The notes below the pieces were generated by a model. It had not been told where the DNA came from. It did no database searches and was given only the letters and a program-made list of their open reading frames with translations. From the NCBI GenBank assembly GCA_958451915.1, contig CAUDRX010000119.1, positions 1 through 7,191 on the forward strand: a stretch of DNA of 7,191 nucleotides, read 5' to 3'. Within the stretch, counting starts at the first letter, position 1, and each line of letters opens with the position of its first letter. Source of the stretch: an uncultured Peptococcaceae bacterium (GTDB lineage: Bacteria > Bacillota > Peptococcia > Peptococcales > Peptococcaceae). The position numbers were made by a program, and so were the translations under genes. Shown here piece after piece: positions 5,984-7,191 of this stretch.

Positions 5984-6554
5984 AATTTATTTGCATCAAA
6001 AGCCTCTGATGCGACCGATCGCGCGAACCTCCGACAGACAGGTTCAGGTCGCTGTATCTGCATCGGTACATTCCAAGCCACTATTATCGAAAGATCTGCG
6101 ATGCACTTGCAATCCCGGATCTACAAAGATACGACACATCAGTACAGAACATGTCCTACCCAGACAGCATCTATCCCGGCAGAAATCCTTTCAAGCGGCT
6201 ACCCGTACAATACTGAGGCGGAACCAGTTGATCCATTGCTGATACGATGGCAAAGGGCAGCTCAGGCATACCTACCGGAAAGATTTCAACTTACCATATG
6301 ATGGTTTGACACTTTCCACATCCAACTTCATAACCACAGGGATGACGCCCGGTGTTTATGCACTGGTCGCTTTTATAATAATAACCACCTCGCAGTTATA
6401 TTGACCATCGCCGGCATTGACGAACGCGCAATAAAAAAGATCGCTGGCCATGCCGAAAAAAACGTTACCAAGATCGTTTACACGCCCTTAGAAATACAAT
6501 TTTTTTGACGCCATCAACAAAATATCAGGTGGGCTGTGCGGGAGGTACAACTGA
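5984..6554 (+). pseudogene. Decayed tyrosine recombinase (integrase), C-terminal part
   Basis: One plus-strand frame is open from 5984 to TGA at 6299-6301 and continues in the same frame to 6508. Past the TGA it reads HRDDARCLCTGRF, which aligns with the integrase box II pattern HxPHDxRHTFxTL. It then reads IAGIDERAIKKIAGHAEKN and VTKIVYT, matching the AGxDxxxIKRIxGHAxxDVTxxVYTH end that carries the tyrosine nucleophile. A run of seven T at 6500-6506 ends this frame at TGA. Removing one T restores FDAINKI, the usual last helix, and runs to TGA 6552. Box II has lost its first His (Asp) and its RHT His (Cys) while keeping Arg; Tyr is kept. No start codon with an SD and no N-terminal domains are recognisable. 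It is a relic of an integrated element, not an active enzyme. The part before about 6290 is assigned by frame continuity only. Confidence 0.68.
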
Positions 6555-6583
6555 TATTTCTGCCAAAATTACAGCGCAATAAT

Positions 6584-6617
6584 AAAAAACCCCGAAAACA
6601 AACTGTTTCCGAGGTTT
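6584..6617 (-). terminator. Intrinsic terminator for minus-strand transcript
   Basis: Arms 6587-6599 and 6605-6617 form a 13-bp stem around a 5-nt loop. On the minus-strand RNA the two irregular positions are G-U pairs, but on the plus strand they are C-A mismatches. Only the minus strand continues into a T-rich tail (TTTTTTATTATT). Both facts orient it to stop leftward transcription, about 30 nt after the 49-codon frame. Confidence 0.82.
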
Positions 6618-6647
6618 GTGCTTTGTGTCGAATTAGCGCTTGGCTGT

Positions 6648-6797
6648 TTACGCATCGCTTAATGAAGCATCTTTGAAGACCCGTGTTTCTAGTGGGTCCC
6701 TCGTCGCATTATTCGTCGAATCACCACCACGGATGATTAGCAATATAATGAAAGAACACAATCGTAAAAGCAAGTTGATAATATAACCACTGCGCAT
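6648..6797 (-). CDS. Putative 49-aa membrane peptide
   Basis: I do not recognise this peptide. It starts MRSGYIINLL, continues with a hydrophobic helix (about residues 5-22, rich in Leu and Ile), then RGG and a polar charged tail ending FKDASLSDA. One helix with a polar tail is the general build of small membrane toxins and of small regulatory membrane peptides, but no specific family is visible. In its favour are an intact frame ending in TAA and the oriented terminator 30 nt downstream. Against it, the ATG has no SD. A TATAAT-like element at 6808-6813 (minus strand) lies so close that a transcript from it would be nearly leaderless. It could instead be a chance frame within a small RNA. Confidence 0.4.
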   Translation of the reverse strand: MRSGYIINLLLRLCSFIILLIIRGGDSTNNATRDPLETRVFKDASLSDA

Positions 6798-6833
6798 TAA
6801 TAAAAAATATTATATACTTGGCCTATCAAAAAG

Positions 6834-6841
6834 AAAGGAGG
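6834..6841 (+). promoter_or_regulatory. Perfect Shine-Dalgarno site AAAGGAGG
   Basis: AAAGGAGG at 6834-6841 is 8 nt before ATG 6850, as good a ribosome site as any in the window. A possible -10, TATACT (6812-6817), lies upstream without a convincing -35. The site shows that translation began here, now or in the recent past, although the frame stops after ten codons. Confidence 0.65.
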
Positions 6842-6849
6842 AGAACGAA

Positions 6850-7041
6850 ATGAAAACTAGTTTCATTATTGATGGACTGTAGTGTTTTCTTTCTGTCATA
6901 TTGGATGTAACTCAATAGTTTCCCGATACTATTGATCCATTCCTGATATGGATCGGATCGTATATTATATATTATAGTGTACGGGTTTCACGCAATATTT
7001 GGAAGATGATCATCCACTGGTTCCGTTCCAACTGTAATTAA
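6850..7041 (+). pseudogene. 64-codon small frame interrupted by two amber codons
   Basis: After the strong SD the frame reads MKTSFIIDGL, TAG (6880-6882), CFLSVILDVTQ, TAG (6916-6918), then 40 residues starting FPDTIDPFLIWIGSYIIYYS and ending HWFRSNCN before TAA (7039-7041). The last part is hydrophobic, then basic and aromatic, as in a small membrane peptide. Three readings are possible: a decayed small membrane-protein gene, a ten-residue leader peptide on a regulatory RNA (two adjacent hairpins follow at 6912-6954), or a frame meant to be read through amber codons. Decay is the simplest. The neighbouring minus-strand gene ends in TAG, which suggests amber acts as a stop here. No family is recognised. 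Confidence 0.35.
6912..6954 (+). repeat. Two adjacent inverted repeats (RNA hairpins)
   Basis: TCAATAGT (6912-6919) pairs with ACTATTGA (6928-6935) around an 8-nt loop. GATCCAT (6934-6940) then pairs with ATGGATC (6948-6954) around a 7-nt loop. Both stems are perfect, and they share two bases, so they may be alternative or stacked. The second amber codon lies in the first stem. There is no T run after either, so they are not terminators by themselves. Confidence 0.5.
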
Positions 7042-7043
7042 AG

Positions 7044-7075
7044 ACATCCCCCTGCCATTTCTGACAGGGGGATGT
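7044..7075 (-). terminator. Hairpin, probable terminator of the partial right-edge gene
   Basis: ACATCCCCCTG (7044-7054) and CAGGGGGATGT (7065-7075) form a perfect 11-bp GC-rich stem with a 10-nt loop. The minus strand continues CTTTAATTA and the plus strand TCATGTC, so neither tail is a clean T run. Position suits the end of the minus-strand gene, which stops 6 nt to the right, and it can also end the plus-strand small transcript. Confidence 0.65.
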
Positions 7076-7081
7076 TCATGT

Positions 7082-7191
7082 CTATGCATTTTTCTTGTAC
7101 TCCACCGTGACCTTGCCATCTTGCCATCCTACGTCGTAGCCCATCTGGCTGAGCAGGTCGCGGACGCTGACGTAGACGGTGCCGTCTTCGT
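7082..7191 (-). CDS. C-terminus of a stalk-domain (copper amine oxidase N-like) protein, partial
   Basis: Only the last 35 residues are inside the window: EDGTVYVSVRDLLSQMGYDV, then GWQDGKVTVEYKKNA and TAG. The pattern 'V-Y-V-S-V-R-D-L-x4-G-Y-x-V-x-W-x-x-G-x-V-T-V' matches the repeats annotated as copper amine oxidase N-terminal-like or stalk domain. These occur at the ends of cell-wall and surface proteins and of some phage amidases. No catalytic part is visible, so function is unknown. An endolysin would fit the nearby integrase relic, but a surface protein is equally possible. A second stop, TGA, follows two codons after TAG. Local GC is clearly higher than in the AT-rich stretch to its left. 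Confidence 0.7.
   Translation of the reverse strand, partial: EDGTVYVSVRDLLSQMGYDVGWQDGKVTVEYKKNA

Noticed and set aside
5991..6242. 83-codon plus-strand frame in the integrase relic region
   Set aside because: No SD and a basic, low-information composition. The neighbouring frame carries the recombinase similarity further downstream.
6226..6954. Similar stretches near 6227-6250 and 6932-6954 (both contain TTGATCCATT then CTGATA)
   Set aside because: Only about 20 bases with mismatches, in AT-rich decayed DNA. Too short to call a direct repeat or att site without a database or a statistical test.

Overview
The window looks like chromosome of a low- to mid-GC Bacillota (Firmicutes), plausibly an Erysipelotrichaceae-type gut anaerobe. 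The evidence is strong purine-rich Shine-Dalgarno (SD) sites, TTGACA/TATAAT promoters, a tRNA gene without encoded CCA, a Veg-family gene and a Clostridium-type rubrerythrin. The genus assignment is inference. Almost every gene lies on the minus strand, so expression runs right to left.

Positions 1-2660 hold a polyphosphate operon on the minus strand: an unrecognised protein (about 179 aa), a short Ppx/GppA exopolyphosphatase-like protein, and the N-terminal 364 residues of polyphosphate kinase (Ppk1), which runs off the left edge. ppx and ppk overlap by 38 bp, so polyP turnover and synthesis are probably translationally coupled. A good extended -10 promoter lies inside the longest possible reading frame of the first gene and argues for a shorter protein. 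Divergently, a consensus promoter drives a tRNA-Leu(CAA) that ends in its own terminator.

Positions 2927-4863 hold a second minus-strand unit: a cardiolipin synthase with two HKD motifs, followed almost without gap by a three-helix small membrane protein. A very long inverted repeat ends this unit and contains the small protein's stop codon. Positions 4893-5950 hold a rubrerythrin gene with a terminator, preceded by veg. veg has tandem promoters, one a perfect consensus match.

Positions about 5960-7191 are different: accessory, decayed and compact. They contain a relic of a tyrosine recombinase (plus strand) with an in-frame stop, a frameshift and eroded catalytic residues. Next come a 49-codon minus-strand membrane peptide with a strong terminator, a plus-strand frame with a perfect SD that is interrupted by two amber codons, tandem RNA hairpins, and the last 35 residues of a minus-strand protein resembling a copper-amine-oxidase-type stalk domain. 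This is the least explained part and the best place to look for something new. The window does not prove a functional system there.
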